NCBI RefSeq assembly: GCF_024807945.1
Contig: NZ_JANUFD010000005.1
Coordinates: 310,001 to 374,000 of the forward strand
Length of the DNA: 64,000 bases
Direction of reading: 5' to 3'
DNA from: Pseudomonas sp. JUb42
GTDB lineage: Bacteria > Pseudomonadota > Gammaproteobacteria > Pseudomonadales > Pseudomonadaceae
Position 1 is the first letter of the stretch; each line of letters starts with the position of its first letter. Shown one piece after another: positions 18,670-27,545 of this stretch. Under the pieces are notes generated by a model. The model had not been told where the DNA came from and did not search any database. It was given only the letters and a program-made list of their open reading frames with translations. The position numbers and the translations under genes are program-made.

Positions 18670-18840
18670 ATGGGCACAGTACTACCAGCAATCGCACCAC
18701 AAACCCTGTATGTCACAGTCCGTCGCGACGAGCTGCGCAAGCTCAAGGAAGAACGCGAACAACTGCAGAACAAGGTCGCGCATCTGACACTGATGCTGCA
18801 ACAGGCACAGCTGAGCAACACTGCAGCCCTGAACGCCTGA
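18670..18840 (+). CDS. Small coiled-coil protein, 56 residues
   Basis: An ATG at 18670 with GAGGTGAG upstream encodes 56 residues: MGTVLPAIAPQTLYVTVRRD, then a charged heptad-like helix ELRKLKEEREQLQNKVAHL, ending in TAALNA. The helical half looks like a short coiled coil. No signal or membrane segment is visible. It precedes cptA by about 250 bp and is probably independent of it. Function unknown. Confidence 0.65.
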   Translation: MGTVLPAIAPQTLYVTVRRDELRKLKEEREQLQNKVAHLTLMLQQAQLSNTAALNA

Positions 18841-19090
18841 TCCTTCTTCTCTTCGCGCCCTCCCCGCGGCAAGCCCAATCGGCGGCTTGCCCCACGTAAC
18901 ACCCTTTCGAACGCCAACGTCTTTTGTTGTCCGACCAGACATCTATTGTAACGCTCCCGACAGCACTTGGCCGCAGCGACTTCACCTCTGTGACACTTTT
19001 TTCACAACCCGATCGCGATACTGCGGCCTCTTTGTCACCTCGTCCGTGAGGATGGCGTGCGCAAGCGACTGAAATAGGCTGGAGTGCTTG

Positions 19091-20836
19091 ATGTCTACAG
19101 TGAAACGGGGCGCTACGACCTCGAAAGGTTTTGACTGGGCCGGCGTGGCCTGGCTGTTCGTATTCTTCTGGTACTTCTCCGGTATCACCCAACTGCTGAT
19201 TGTCTCCACCGGCACCTCCGGCTTCTCGGGCTTTCGCCAGGCCTTCGTGATGAGCGGCATCTGGCTGGCGCCGATGTTGCTGTTCCCGAACAAGACCCGT
19301 GCCATGGCAGCAGTCATCGGTGTCGTGCTGTGGGCGTGCTCCATGGCCAGCCTGGGCTACTTCTTCATCTATCAGCAGGAATTCTCGCAAAGCGTCATCT
19401 TCATCATGTTCGAGTCGAACATTTCTGAAGCGGGCGAATACATGACCCAGTATTTCGCCTGGTGGATCGTCCTGGCGTTCATTGCCCACACCCTGTTCTC
19501 GGTGTTCCTGTGGACTCGCCTGCGCCCTGTGTACATGCCCAGGGGCCGCGCAATGGTCGTCGCGGCGACCCTGCTGGTGGCGATTATCGGCTACCCCCTG
19601 GCCAAGCAACTGGCTCGCCATGACGACGTCGCCGGCGGCATCGAAGCCTTTGAGACGCGTATCGAGCCAGCCGTGCCGTGGCAGATGCTTGTGGCCTACC
19701 ACCGCTACACCCAGCAACTGGACAACATGCAGGACATGCTGTCGAGCAGCAGCAAGGTCGCGCCGCTGAAAAACCTCAAGCAAGAACAGCCCGACGCGCC
19801 CAAAACACTGGTTCTGGTCATTGGCGAATCCACCAACCGCCAACGCATGCATCTATATGGCTATCCACGGCAGACTACCCCCAACCTGGACCAGCTCAAG
19901 GACCAGCTGCAGGTCTTCACTAACGTGATCACCCCGCGCCCCTACACCATCGAGGCGCTGCAACAGGTCCTGACCTTTGCTGACGAAGAGAACCCGGACC
20001 TGTACCTGAAGACACCGTCCATTGTCGGCGTGATGAAACAGGCGGGCTACAAGACGTTCTGGATCACCAACCAGCAGACCATGACCAAGCGCAACACCAT
20101 GTTGACGACGTTCTCGGAACAAGCGGATGAACAGACCTATCTGAACAACAACCGCAATCAGAACGCCCGCCAGTACGACGGTGACGCCATCGAGCCGTTT
20201 GCCAAGGCCCTGAACGATCCAGCCCCGCGCAAACTCATCGTGGTCCACCTGCTCGGCACCCACATGAGCTACCAGTACCGCTATCCGCCGACTTTCGAGC
20301 AGTTTACCGACCGCAAGGGTGTGCCTGACGGCATCAGCGACAGCCAGCTGGAGCTGTATAACAGCTACGACAACGCCGTGCTGTACAACGACTTCGTGGT
20401 GTCCAGCCTGATCAAGGAATACGCCAAGGCCGACCCGAACGGCTTCCTGCTGTACCTCTCCGACCACGGCGAAGATGTCTATGACTCGCCGGGCCACAAG
20501 GTCCTGGGCCGTAACGAAGCTGCGCCGACCGTGCCGATGTACACCGTGCCGTTCATGGTCTATGCCTCGCCGAAGTGGCAGCAGACCCATAACTGGGACT
20601 TCAGCAGCATCAAGAGCCGCCCGTACACCAGTTCCCAGCTGATCCACACCTGGGCGCAACTGGTCGGCCTGAGCTTCGACGAACTGGACCCGACCCGCAG
20701 CCTGGTCAGCCTGGACTTCAAGGAACGCCCACGCATGATCGGCGATCCGTATACGAAGAATCTGCGGGACTTCACCCAGATTCAGTCGACCCAGCCAGCG
20801 CCTGTCGTGCCTACGCCTGAAGTCGCGAAGAAATAG
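19091..20836 (+). CDS. cptA: Phosphoethanolamine transferase, CptA family
   Basis: 581 residues from the ATG at 19091; GGAG at 19081 supports it. The N-terminal third has about five hydrophobic segments and resembles E. coli CptA (FFIYQQEFSQSVIFIMFE, LWTRLRPVYMP). The periplasmic alkaline-phosphatase-like domain carries the nucleophile threonine in HLYGYPRQTTPN and the zinc motif SDHGEDVYDSPGH. CptA-type enzymes transfer phosphoethanolamine from phosphatidylethanolamine to the LPS core or lipid A, which alters envelope charge. It is monocistronic, with a long inverted repeat after its stop. Confidence 0.9.
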   Translation: MSTVKRGATTSKGFDWAGVAWLFVFFWYFSGITQLLIVSTGTSGFSGFRQAFVMSGIWLAPMLLFPNKTRAMAAVIGVVLWACSMASLGYFFIYQQEFSQSVIFIMFESNISEAGEYMTQYFAWWIVLAFIAHTLFSVFLWTRLRPVYMPRGRAMVVAATLLVAIIGYPLAKQLARHDDVAGGIEAFETRIEPAVPWQMLVAYHRYTQQLDNMQDMLSSSSKVAPLKNLKQEQPDAPKTLVLVIGESTNRQRMHLYGYPRQTTPNLDQLKDQLQVFTNVITPRPYTIEALQQVLTFADEENPDLYLKTPSIVGVMKQAGYKTFWITNQQTMTKRNTMLTTFSEQADEQTYLNNNRNQNARQYDGDAIEPFAKALNDPAPRKLIVVHLLGTHMSYQYRYPPTFEQFTDRKGVPDGISDSQLELYNSYDNAVLYNDFVVSSLIKEYAKADPNGFLLYLSDHGEDVYDSPGHKVLGRNEAAPTVPMYTVPFMVYASPKWQQTHNWDFSSIKSRPYTSSQLIHTWAQLVGLSFDELDPTRSLVSLDFKERPRMIGDPYTKNLRDFTQIQSTQPAPVVPTPEVAKK

Positions 20837-20850
20837 CGCGGCCGAAACGG

Positions 20851-20920
20851 CCTGTAGGCGCTGCCGAAGGCTGCGAATGGGGTTCAGACCTCGTTCGCAG
20901 CCTTCGGCAGCGCCTACAGG
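20851..20920. repeat. 27-bp perfect inverted repeat between cptA and the GNAT gene
   Basis: The arm CCTGTAGGCGCTGCCGAAGG plus CTGCGAA (20851-20877) is exactly repeated in inverse at 20894-20920 with a 16-base loop. It lies between converging genes. It lacks a T run, so it is either another REP-like family or a transcription barrier. Confidence 0.85.
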
Positions 20921-20952
20921 TCAGCGTTCACAACATAACTTTCGCTCGCGCC

Positions 20953-21444
20953 TCAGAGCGCCTTCTGCCAGAACATCGCCTCGCCCATCTCCGGGTCCAG
21001 CGCATAACCGCCAAACCCCATCTTGCGATATGCACCCTGGGCCGCCACGTTGCCTTGCAATACTTCCAGGGTCAGCTTGCAGCAACCGCGCTGACGGGCG
21101 ATTTCCTCGACCTTGGCCAGCATCTTCTGGCTGATGCCCTTGCCCCGCCACTGCGCGATCACCGCCACGTCATGGATATTGACCAGCGGACGACAGGCGA
21201 ACGTGGAGAAGCCCTCGAAGCAATTGATCAGACCGACCGGCTGACCCGCCACGAATGCCAGTACGCTGAAAGCATGGGGCCGCTTGGCCAATTCACCGGC
21301 CAGTTGCTGCAGCGTATCGGCAGGCAGTGACTTGCCCCCGCCCATGACATCCTCTGCGTAGTGATTGAGCACAAAACCAATGGCATCGGCATGCACCGGG
21401 TTGCTGTAGCTCGCCTGTAATACCAGCACCTCTGGGGCTTCCAT
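20953..21444 (-). CDS. GNAT-family N-acetyltransferase
   Basis: 163 residues. The acetyl-CoA-binding motif A is visible as VNIHDVAVIAQWRGKGISQKM, followed by motif B (LTLEVLQGNVAAQGAYRKMGF). The substrate is unknown; the compact single-domain form suggests a small-molecule or protein N-terminus acetyltransferase in the cytosol. It converges on cptA. Confidence 0.87.
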   Translation of the reverse strand: MEAPEVLVLQASYSNPVHADAIGFVLNHYAEDVMGGGKSLPADTLQQLAGELAKRPHAFSVLAFVAGQPVGLINCFEGFSTFACRPLVNIHDVAVIAQWRGKGISQKMLAKVEEIARQRGCCKLTLEVLQGNVAAQGAYRKMGFGGYALDPEMGEAMFWQKAL

Positions 21445-22059
21445 TTACAACCTCATTCTCAACATTCAATACAGATGGCCCTGACTGGATCGTACTTGCC
21501 GAGCCAGCCCTGCGGACGTCGATTCTATCGTGCCGCGCGCCAAAATGTTCCGAGCAGATCGTAGGAAATGTCTCTAACTGCGCAATGATCGTGCTTCGCC
21601 TGCACCGCGAAGCAGCGCAAAAGGCAATCAAGCAGATTCAGTGGCTGAAATCGGGCAGCGATATAGCGCTTTTGCGCTCTGCCTGGGCGCATTGTCAAAC
21701 AATCCGACGACCGGTCATCCAGCCGTTTCGGCTCTGTTTCGACGCCCCAAAAAGGCGCAAAGGCGTGATTGCAGGCCTGGGCATTCTGCGGCTTGAGCCC
21801 TACAGACCAGCCGCCAATCCGTATGCCAGACATTTCCGAGAAAAAAAGTCGAAACTTCTGAATACGCCCCCGGTCAGCTAGTTAGAGCGCCTATGCTAAT
21901 GGCTGGGCCTTGGTATTGGCGCCTTTTACCCCTGCACTGTCATCACACATACATTAAATGGGTATTGATCTTGCGTAGGGCTTTTGTGCCCGGCCACAGG
22001 AAGTGGCCACATAAGAACTCAATGTGCTGCACCGACACTGAATCAAATGGGAGAAATCG
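21445..22059. other. 615-bp region upstream of glgA without a supported gene
   Basis: Several overlapping frames of about 100 codons exist on both strands (for example 21525-21833 minus), but none has a good ribosome site or a family signature. A hairpin GGCCAC-AGGAA-GTGGCC lies at 21992-22008, about 50 bases before the glgA start. The region probably holds the glgA-operon promoter. Confidence 0.5.
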
Positions 22060-23646
22060 ATGATAAGCGCCGCTGTCAAAACCCAACAGGGAGAGAGTTT
22101 TAATCAGCCGGCCAGCGAGCTGACTCATCTGCCGGTCTTCGCAACGACAAGCGTTCCACTGCTGCAACTGCCTACTTCACAGCCAACGATTTCGCAGATC
22201 AACAGGCGCAAAATCCTGTTCGTGACCTCCGAGTTGGCTGACCTGGTGAAAACCGGGGGCCTGGGCGATGTATCTGCTGCTCTGCCGCGAGCCATGCGTC
22301 ACCTGCACGACGTCCGTGTGCTGATCCCCGGCTACCCGCAAGTCCTCAATAGTGGCAACCCGATCCATGTGATCAGTGAACTGGGTGGTTATGCCGCACT
22401 GCCGCCGTGCAAGATCGGCCGCATGGACATGAAGGACGGCCTGGTCATCTATGTATTGATCTGCCCGGAACTGTACGAACGCGAAGGTACGCCCTACGGC
22501 GACAACCACGGCCGTGACTGGGCCGACAACCATATTCGCTTTGCCCGCCTGGGCCTGGCCGCCGCTGACTTCGCCGCCGGCGCCGTCAAGACCCAATGGT
22601 GTCCTGAACTGGTTCACGCCCATGACTGGCCGGCTGGCCTGGCGCCCGCCTACATGCGCTGGCGCGGCCAGACCACGCCGAGCATCTTCACCATCCATAA
22701 CCTGGCATACCAGGGCACCGTCAGCACTCATTCGAGCCGCGAGCTGGGGATTCCCGACGAAGCCCTGAGCAGTGAAGGCATGGAGTTCTACGGCAAGCTG
22801 TCCTTTATCAAGGCCGGCATGGCCTATGCCAGCCACATCACTACGGTCAGTGCGACCTACGCCAAGGAAATCGCTACGCCTGACTTCGGTTGCGGCCTGG
22901 AAGGCTTCCTGCAGAGCAAGGCGCAGAAAGGCCTGCTCAGCGGTATTCCCAATGGCATCGATTCGAGCTGGGATGCGGCCACCGACGAACACCTGATCTG
23001 CCGTTTTGCGCCCAATGAATGGCAGCGCAAGGAAATAAACGCCGACCATGTGCGCGAGCTGTTCGAGCTGGAACCGTCCAGCGGCCCGCTGTTTGCCGTG
23101 GTGTCGCGTCTGGTCTACCAAAAAGGCCTGGACCTGACCATCGGTGTCGCCGAGTACATCGTCAGCCAGGGCGGCCAGATTGCCGTGATCGGTCGCGGCG
23201 AACCGGAAGAAGAAGACGCCATGCGTGAACTGGCAGCGCGTTATCCCGGCCAGATTGGCGTGCGTGTCGGCTTCAATGAAACCGATGCCCGGCGCATGTT
23301 TGCCGGCAGCGATTTCCTGCTGATGCCATCGCGCTACGAACCTTGCGGCCTGAGCCAAATGTATGCCCAGCGCTTCGGTTCACTGCCGGTGGCACGCAAT
23401 ACCGGCGGGCTGGCCGACACCATCGAGGATGGCGTCACGGGCTTCCTGTTCAATGAATCCAGCGTGGAAAGCTACACCGAAGCCCTGAGCCGCGCGTTCA
23501 AGGTCTTCGCCAACCCTGCCCTGCTCAACGCCATGCGCTGCCGGGCAATGGCTGCACCCTTCAACTGGCATCAAGCGGTCGAACCCTATGCCGAGCTGTA
23601 TCAGGATCTGTTGAAGAAAAACGCAGGTGTGACACTACATTACTGA
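22060..23646 (+). CDS. glgA: Glycogen synthase (GT5 starch synthase family)
   Basis: 528 residues; about 50 N-terminal residues precede the usual start of the fold at RRKILFVTSELADLVKTGGL. The KTGGLGDV motif binds the nucleotide-sugar phosphates. The C-terminal GT-B domain has VSRLVYQKGLDL and PSRYEPCGLSQMYAQ with the catalytic glutamate. It elongates alpha-1,4-glucan from a nucleotide glucose, classically ADP-glucose. It heads the run glgA-treZ-malQ-treY-DUF2934-glgX. No glgC is in the window. Confidence 0.96.
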   Translation: MISAAVKTQQGESFNQPASELTHLPVFATTSVPLLQLPTSQPTISQINRRKILFVTSELADLVKTGGLGDVSAALPRAMRHLHDVRVLIPGYPQVLNSGNPIHVISELGGYAALPPCKIGRMDMKDGLVIYVLICPELYEREGTPYGDNHGRDWADNHIRFARLGLAAADFAAGAVKTQWCPELVHAHDWPAGLAPAYMRWRGQTTPSIFTIHNLAYQGTVSTHSSRELGIPDEALSSEGMEFYGKLSFIKAGMAYASHITTVSATYAKEIATPDFGCGLEGFLQSKAQKGLLSGIPNGIDSSWDAATDEHLICRFAPNEWQRKEINADHVRELFELEPSSGPLFAVVSRLVYQKGLDLTIGVAEYIVSQGGQIAVIGRGEPEEEDAMRELAARYPGQIGVRVGFNETDARRMFAGSDFLLMPSRYEPCGLSQMYAQRFGSLPVARNTGGLADTIEDGVTGFLFNESSVESYTEALSRAFKVFANPALLNAMRCRAMAAPFNWHQAVEPYAELYQDLLKKNAGVTLHY

Positions 23647-23662
23647 AATAAGGGGACAATGG

Positions 23663-25477
23663 ATGCCTCTGCGTACGGACGAGAGCTGGCGCCACGGCGC
23701 CGTGTTGCTGGATCCCGAGCATGTGCGGTTCGCCCTCTGGGCACCGGATGCCTATTACGTCAGTGTTGAAATAGAAGACGGCCGCTCTTTGGCCATGTTG
23801 CCGCAGAACGACGGCTGGTTTGTCCTTGAGACGCAATGCAAGGCCGGCAGCCGCTACCGCTACAACATCGATGGTGAACTGGAAGTGCCCGACCCGGCCT
23901 CCCGCGCACAAGTCGACGATGCGCACTCGCAAAGCATTGTCGTCGACCCGCTGGCCTATCACTGGCAGCACAGTGCCTGGCAGGGTCGCCCCTGGCATGA
24001 AGCGGTCATCTACGAGCTGCATGTGGGCAGCCTCGGCGGCTATACCGGGGTCGAGCTGCACCTGGCCCGCCTGGTCGAGCTGGGGGTGACGGCCATCGAG
24101 CTGATGCCCCTGGCGCAGTTCCCTGGCGAGCGCAACTGGGGTTACGACGGGGTCCTGCCCTACGCACCGCAGTCGTCATACGGCACGCCGGAACAACTCA
24201 AGCACCTGATCGATACCGCCCACGGCCTTGGCCTGATGGTCATTCTTGATGTGGTCTACAACCACTTCGGCCCCGACGGCAATTACCTGGGCAGCTACGC
24301 CAAGGGCTTTTTCCGCAGCGATATCAAGACGCCATGGGGCGACGCCATCGACTTCCGCCGCCGCGAAGTGCGCGACTACTACATCGATAACGCCCTGATG
24401 TGGCTGCTCGAATACCGCTTCGACGGCCTGCGCCTGGATGCCGTGCACGCCATCGACGATCCGACTTTCCTGCAGGAATTCGCCCAGCGCGTCAGGCGAC
24501 AAATCGATGCGCCAAGGCATGTCTGGCTGATGCTGGAAAACGAACTGAATCAGGCCAGCCTGCTCGAACGCGGCTTCGATGCCCAGTGGAACGACGATGC
24601 CCACAACACCCTGCATGTGTTGCTGACCGGGGAAACCGACGCCTACTACACCGACTTCGCCAAGGAGCCTACGCAGAAGCTGGCACGCCTGCTCAGCCAG
24701 GGTTTCGTCTATCAGGGCGAGCCAACCCGTCACGGTCATACGCGAGGCGAGCCAAGCGGCCATCTGCCGCCCAGCGCTTTCATTATTTTCCTGCAAAACC
24801 ATGATCAGGTCGGCAATCGCGCCTTTGGCGAACGGCTTTCCCAGCTGTGCCAGGGTCCGGCGCTGCGTGCCGCCACCGCCCTGCTCCTGCTGTCGCCAAT
24901 GATCCCGCTGTTATTCATGGGTGAAGAATGGGCGGCCAGCGAGCCGTTTCTGTTTTTCACCGATCACCACGACGAACTCGCCGATGCGGTACGCGAAGGA
25001 CGTCGGGCCGAGTTCGCCGAGTTCGCCGCCTTTGCCGATGAACAGCAGCGCGAGCGGATCCCCGACCCCAACGCCCTGCAGACCTTCGAACACTCGCGCC
25101 CGGCCCTGGATGCCCTGTATCTGGAAACCGACAAGGGTCAGGACCATCGCAGCTGGCAGACGCTGTACCAGCATCTGCTGGACCTGCGCCACCGTCATAT
25201 CATCCCGCGCCTGCCGGGGGCTCAGGCTCTGGGGGCCGATATCCTCGGCGATGGCGCACTGTGCGCCCGCTGGCGCATGGGTGACGGACAGATCCTGCGC
25301 ATCGACCTGAACCTCAGCGCCCATGGCGTTGACGCGGCAAAACTGGCCGAGGCCAACGTGCTGTTCCAGTCGGCCCCCGATTCAGTCGAACTTTCCCGCC
25401 GCGGCACCCTCAATGCCTACACGGCCATTGTCAGCCTGATAGCAAGTGATGTTCTGGAGGAACAGGATGAACAATGA
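23663..25477 (+). CDS. treZ: Malto-oligosyltrehalose trehalohydrolase
   Basis: 604 residues. An N-terminal CBM48-like domain (VRFALWAPDAYYVSVEIEDG) is followed by a GH13 barrel with VIYELHVGSLGG, VVYNHFGPDGNY, the nucleophile region DGLRLDAVHAID and NHDQVGNRAFGERL. TreZ cuts the terminal trehalose unit from maltooligosyl-trehalose made by TreY. It starts 16 bp after glgA and its end overlaps the malQ start by 11 bases, which supports one operon. Confidence 0.95.
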   Translation: MPLRTDESWRHGAVLLDPEHVRFALWAPDAYYVSVEIEDGRSLAMLPQNDGWFVLETQCKAGSRYRYNIDGELEVPDPASRAQVDDAHSQSIVVDPLAYHWQHSAWQGRPWHEAVIYELHVGSLGGYTGVELHLARLVELGVTAIELMPLAQFPGERNWGYDGVLPYAPQSSYGTPEQLKHLIDTAHGLGLMVILDVVYNHFGPDGNYLGSYAKGFFRSDIKTPWGDAIDFRRREVRDYYIDNALMWLLEYRFDGLRLDAVHAIDDPTFLQEFAQRVRRQIDAPRHVWLMLENELNQASLLERGFDAQWNDDAHNTLHVLLTGETDAYYTDFAKEPTQKLARLLSQGFVYQGEPTRHGHTRGEPSGHLPPSAFIIFLQNHDQVGNRAFGERLSQLCQGPALRAATALLLLSPMIPLLFMGEEWAASEPFLFFTDHHDELADAVREGRRAEFAEFAAFADEQQRERIPDPNALQTFEHSRPALDALYLETDKGQDHRSWQTLYQHLLDLRHRHIIPRLPGAQALGADILGDGALCARWRMGDGQILRIDLNLSAHGVDAAKLAEANVLFQSAPDSVELSRRGTLNAYTAIVSLIASDVLEEQDEQ

Positions 25478-27545
25478 GCAATTGCAGACCCTGGCCCATG
25501 AGGCCGGTCTGGCGGTCAATTGGATTGATGCCAACGGTCGGCCTCAGACCGTCAGCGACCCGGTGCTATGCAAGGTTCTCGAAAGCCTCGGCCACCCCGC
25601 CCATGACGACGCCGCCATCGACCAAAGCCTGCAACAGCTGCAGGCCGCGCGCTTGAGTCGCGGCGCCCCGCCGCTGCTGACTGTCGACCATGGCAGTGCG
25701 CTGGACCTGTCCGCCTGGTTCACGCCACACACCCCCTTCGTCCTGCATCAGGAAGACGGCTCCACACTGGAAGCGCAACTGACCGCCCAGGCCGAGTTGC
25801 CTGCCCTGGCCGCCGTAGGCTATCAACAGTTGGCGATTGCCGGGCAACACCTGACCATCGCCGTCGCCCCGGCCACTTGCTATAGCCTGGCCATGGCCAC
25901 CGATCAGCGCGTACCCAGGGCATGGGGCCTGACGGTGCAGCTGTACTCGTTGCGTCGCGAAGACGATGGCGGCTTCGGCGATACCCAGGCCCTCGAAACC
26001 CTGGTGCGCGCTGCCGGTGAGCGCGGCGCCGATGCCGTGGCCATCAGCCCGCTGCATGCCATGTTCGCCAGCGATACCCAGCGTTTCAGCCCTTACTCAC
26101 CGTCCAGCCGCCTGTTTCTCAACAGCCTGTATTGCTCCCCCGGCATCATCCTTGGCGAACGCGCCCTGCGTGCCGCCATCGAACGCACCGGCCTGGCCGA
26201 TGAACTCAAGCGCCTGAGCGAACTGCCTCTGGTCGACTGGCCCGTTGCCGCACACACCAAATGGCTGTTGCTGCGCGCGCTGTTCGAAGACTTCAGCGGC
26301 GGTGAACATCCGCTGCACGAAGACTTCAACAGCTTCCGCCACAGCGGCGGCGAGGCGCTGGAAAACCACTGCCGTTTTGAAGCCCTGCGCGATGCCAGTG
26401 CCAGCCTTGGCATCAGCGACAATTGGCACGAATGGCCCGTCCCGTTCAAGGATCCACGCAGCGAAGCCATTGCCGAATTCGCCAACGAAAATAGTGTGCA
26501 GATCCGCTTCCATGCCTTCGCCCAATGGCTGATCGCCCGCGGGCTTGAGCGCGTACAGCATGCAGCGCGCAGCGCCGGTATGAGCGTCGGGTTAATCGCA
26601 GACCTCGCGGTGGGCGCCGATGGCGCCGGCAGTCAGGCCTGGAGCCGTCAGGATGAATTGCTCTCGGCCCTGACCGTGGGCGCGCCGCCAGACATTCTCA
26701 ATCGCAGCGGGCAAAGCTGGGGCATCTCCGCGTTTTCTCCCGAGGGTTTGCAGCGCAACGGCTTCCGCGCCTTTATCGAAATGCTGCGGGCCAATTTCGC
26801 CCATGCCGGCGGCCTGCGCATCGACCATGTCATGGGTCTGCAACGCCTGTGGGTGGTGCCCCTCGGTTCGCCGCCCAGCGAAGGTGCCTACCTGAATTAC
26901 CCGCTGGACGATATGCTGCGCCTGCTTAGCCTGGAGTCCTGGCGGCACAAGGCGATCGTGCTCGGCGAAGACCTCGGCACAGTCCCCGAAGGTCTGCACG
27001 ACAAGCTTTCGGCTCGCGCCATCCTGGGCATGCGCGTGTTGTTGTTCGAACAGCACAACGCCCACTTCAAGCCTATCCTCGACTGGTCCGCCGACGCATT
27101 GGCCACCACCAGCACCCATGATCTGCCGACCCTGGCCGGTTGGCTCAGCGAGCTGGATATCGAGTGGAACAGCCGCCTTGGGCACGTCGACGCCCTGAGC
27201 GAGAAGCACTGGCGCGAAGGTCGCGAGCACGAAATCAAGGGCCTGCGCCGGGCACTGGCGCAGAACAATCATGATTTCGACGCCGCGAACGCCGACGACG
27301 CCCAGATCATCGACGCCAGTATCCGCTACCTGGGTCATACCCGCGCGCCATTGGTGTTGTTGCCCATAGAAGACGCCATGGGCGTGCTGGAGCAAGCCAA
27401 CCTGCCCGGCACCATCGACACCCACCCCAACTGGCGACGTCGACTGGCGGGGGACTGTGCGCGTCTGCTGGACAACGAAGACGCCGCGCGTCGCCTGGAA
27501 ATACTTTCCCAGTCCCGTCTGCAAGCGGGGGATCGTGATCGATGA
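25467..27545 (+). CDS. malQ: 4-alpha-glucanotransferase (amylomaltase)
   Basis: 692 residues from MNNEQLQTLAHEAG; GGAGG ends six bases before this ATG, and an upstream in-frame ATG lies inside treZ. GH77 features include GLTVQLYSLR, DLAVGADGAGSQAW, GLRIDHVMGLQRLW with the catalytic aspartate, GEDLGTVPEG and STHDLPTLAGW. It transfers alpha-1,4-glucan segments between maltodextrins and releases glucose. Its stop overlaps treY as ATGA, suggesting coupling. Confidence 0.95.
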   Translation: MNNEQLQTLAHEAGLAVNWIDANGRPQTVSDPVLCKVLESLGHPAHDDAAIDQSLQQLQAARLSRGAPPLLTVDHGSALDLSAWFTPHTPFVLHQEDGSTLEAQLTAQAELPALAAVGYQQLAIAGQHLTIAVAPATCYSLAMATDQRVPRAWGLTVQLYSLRREDDGGFGDTQALETLVRAAGERGADAVAISPLHAMFASDTQRFSPYSPSSRLFLNSLYCSPGIILGERALRAAIERTGLADELKRLSELPLVDWPVAAHTKWLLLRALFEDFSGGEHPLHEDFNSFRHSGGEALENHCRFEALRDASASLGISDNWHEWPVPFKDPRSEAIAEFANENSVQIRFHAFAQWLIARGLERVQHAARSAGMSVGLIADLAVGADGAGSQAWSRQDELLSALTVGAPPDILNRSGQSWGISAFSPEGLQRNGFRAFIEMLRANFAHAGGLRIDHVMGLQRLWVVPLGSPPSEGAYLNYPLDDMLRLLSLESWRHKAIVLGEDLGTVPEGLHDKLSARAILGMRVLLFEQHNAHFKPILDWSADALATTSTHDLPTLAGWLSELDIEWNSRLGHVDALSEKHWREGREHEIKGLRRALAQNNHDFDAANADDAQIIDASIRYLGHTRAPLVLLPIEDAMGVLEQANLPGTIDTHPNWRRRLAGDCARLLDNEDAARRLEILSQSRLQAGDRDR

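Noticed and set aside
18868..18890. Hairpin GGCAAGCC/GGCTTGCC after the 56-residue gene as a terminator
   Set aside because: Stem is short and not followed by a T run, so not called as a terminator.
21525..21833. 102-codon minus-strand ORF upstream of glgA
   Set aside because: No ribosome site, no signature, overlapping frames of similar length on the other strand; kept only as part of a gap.
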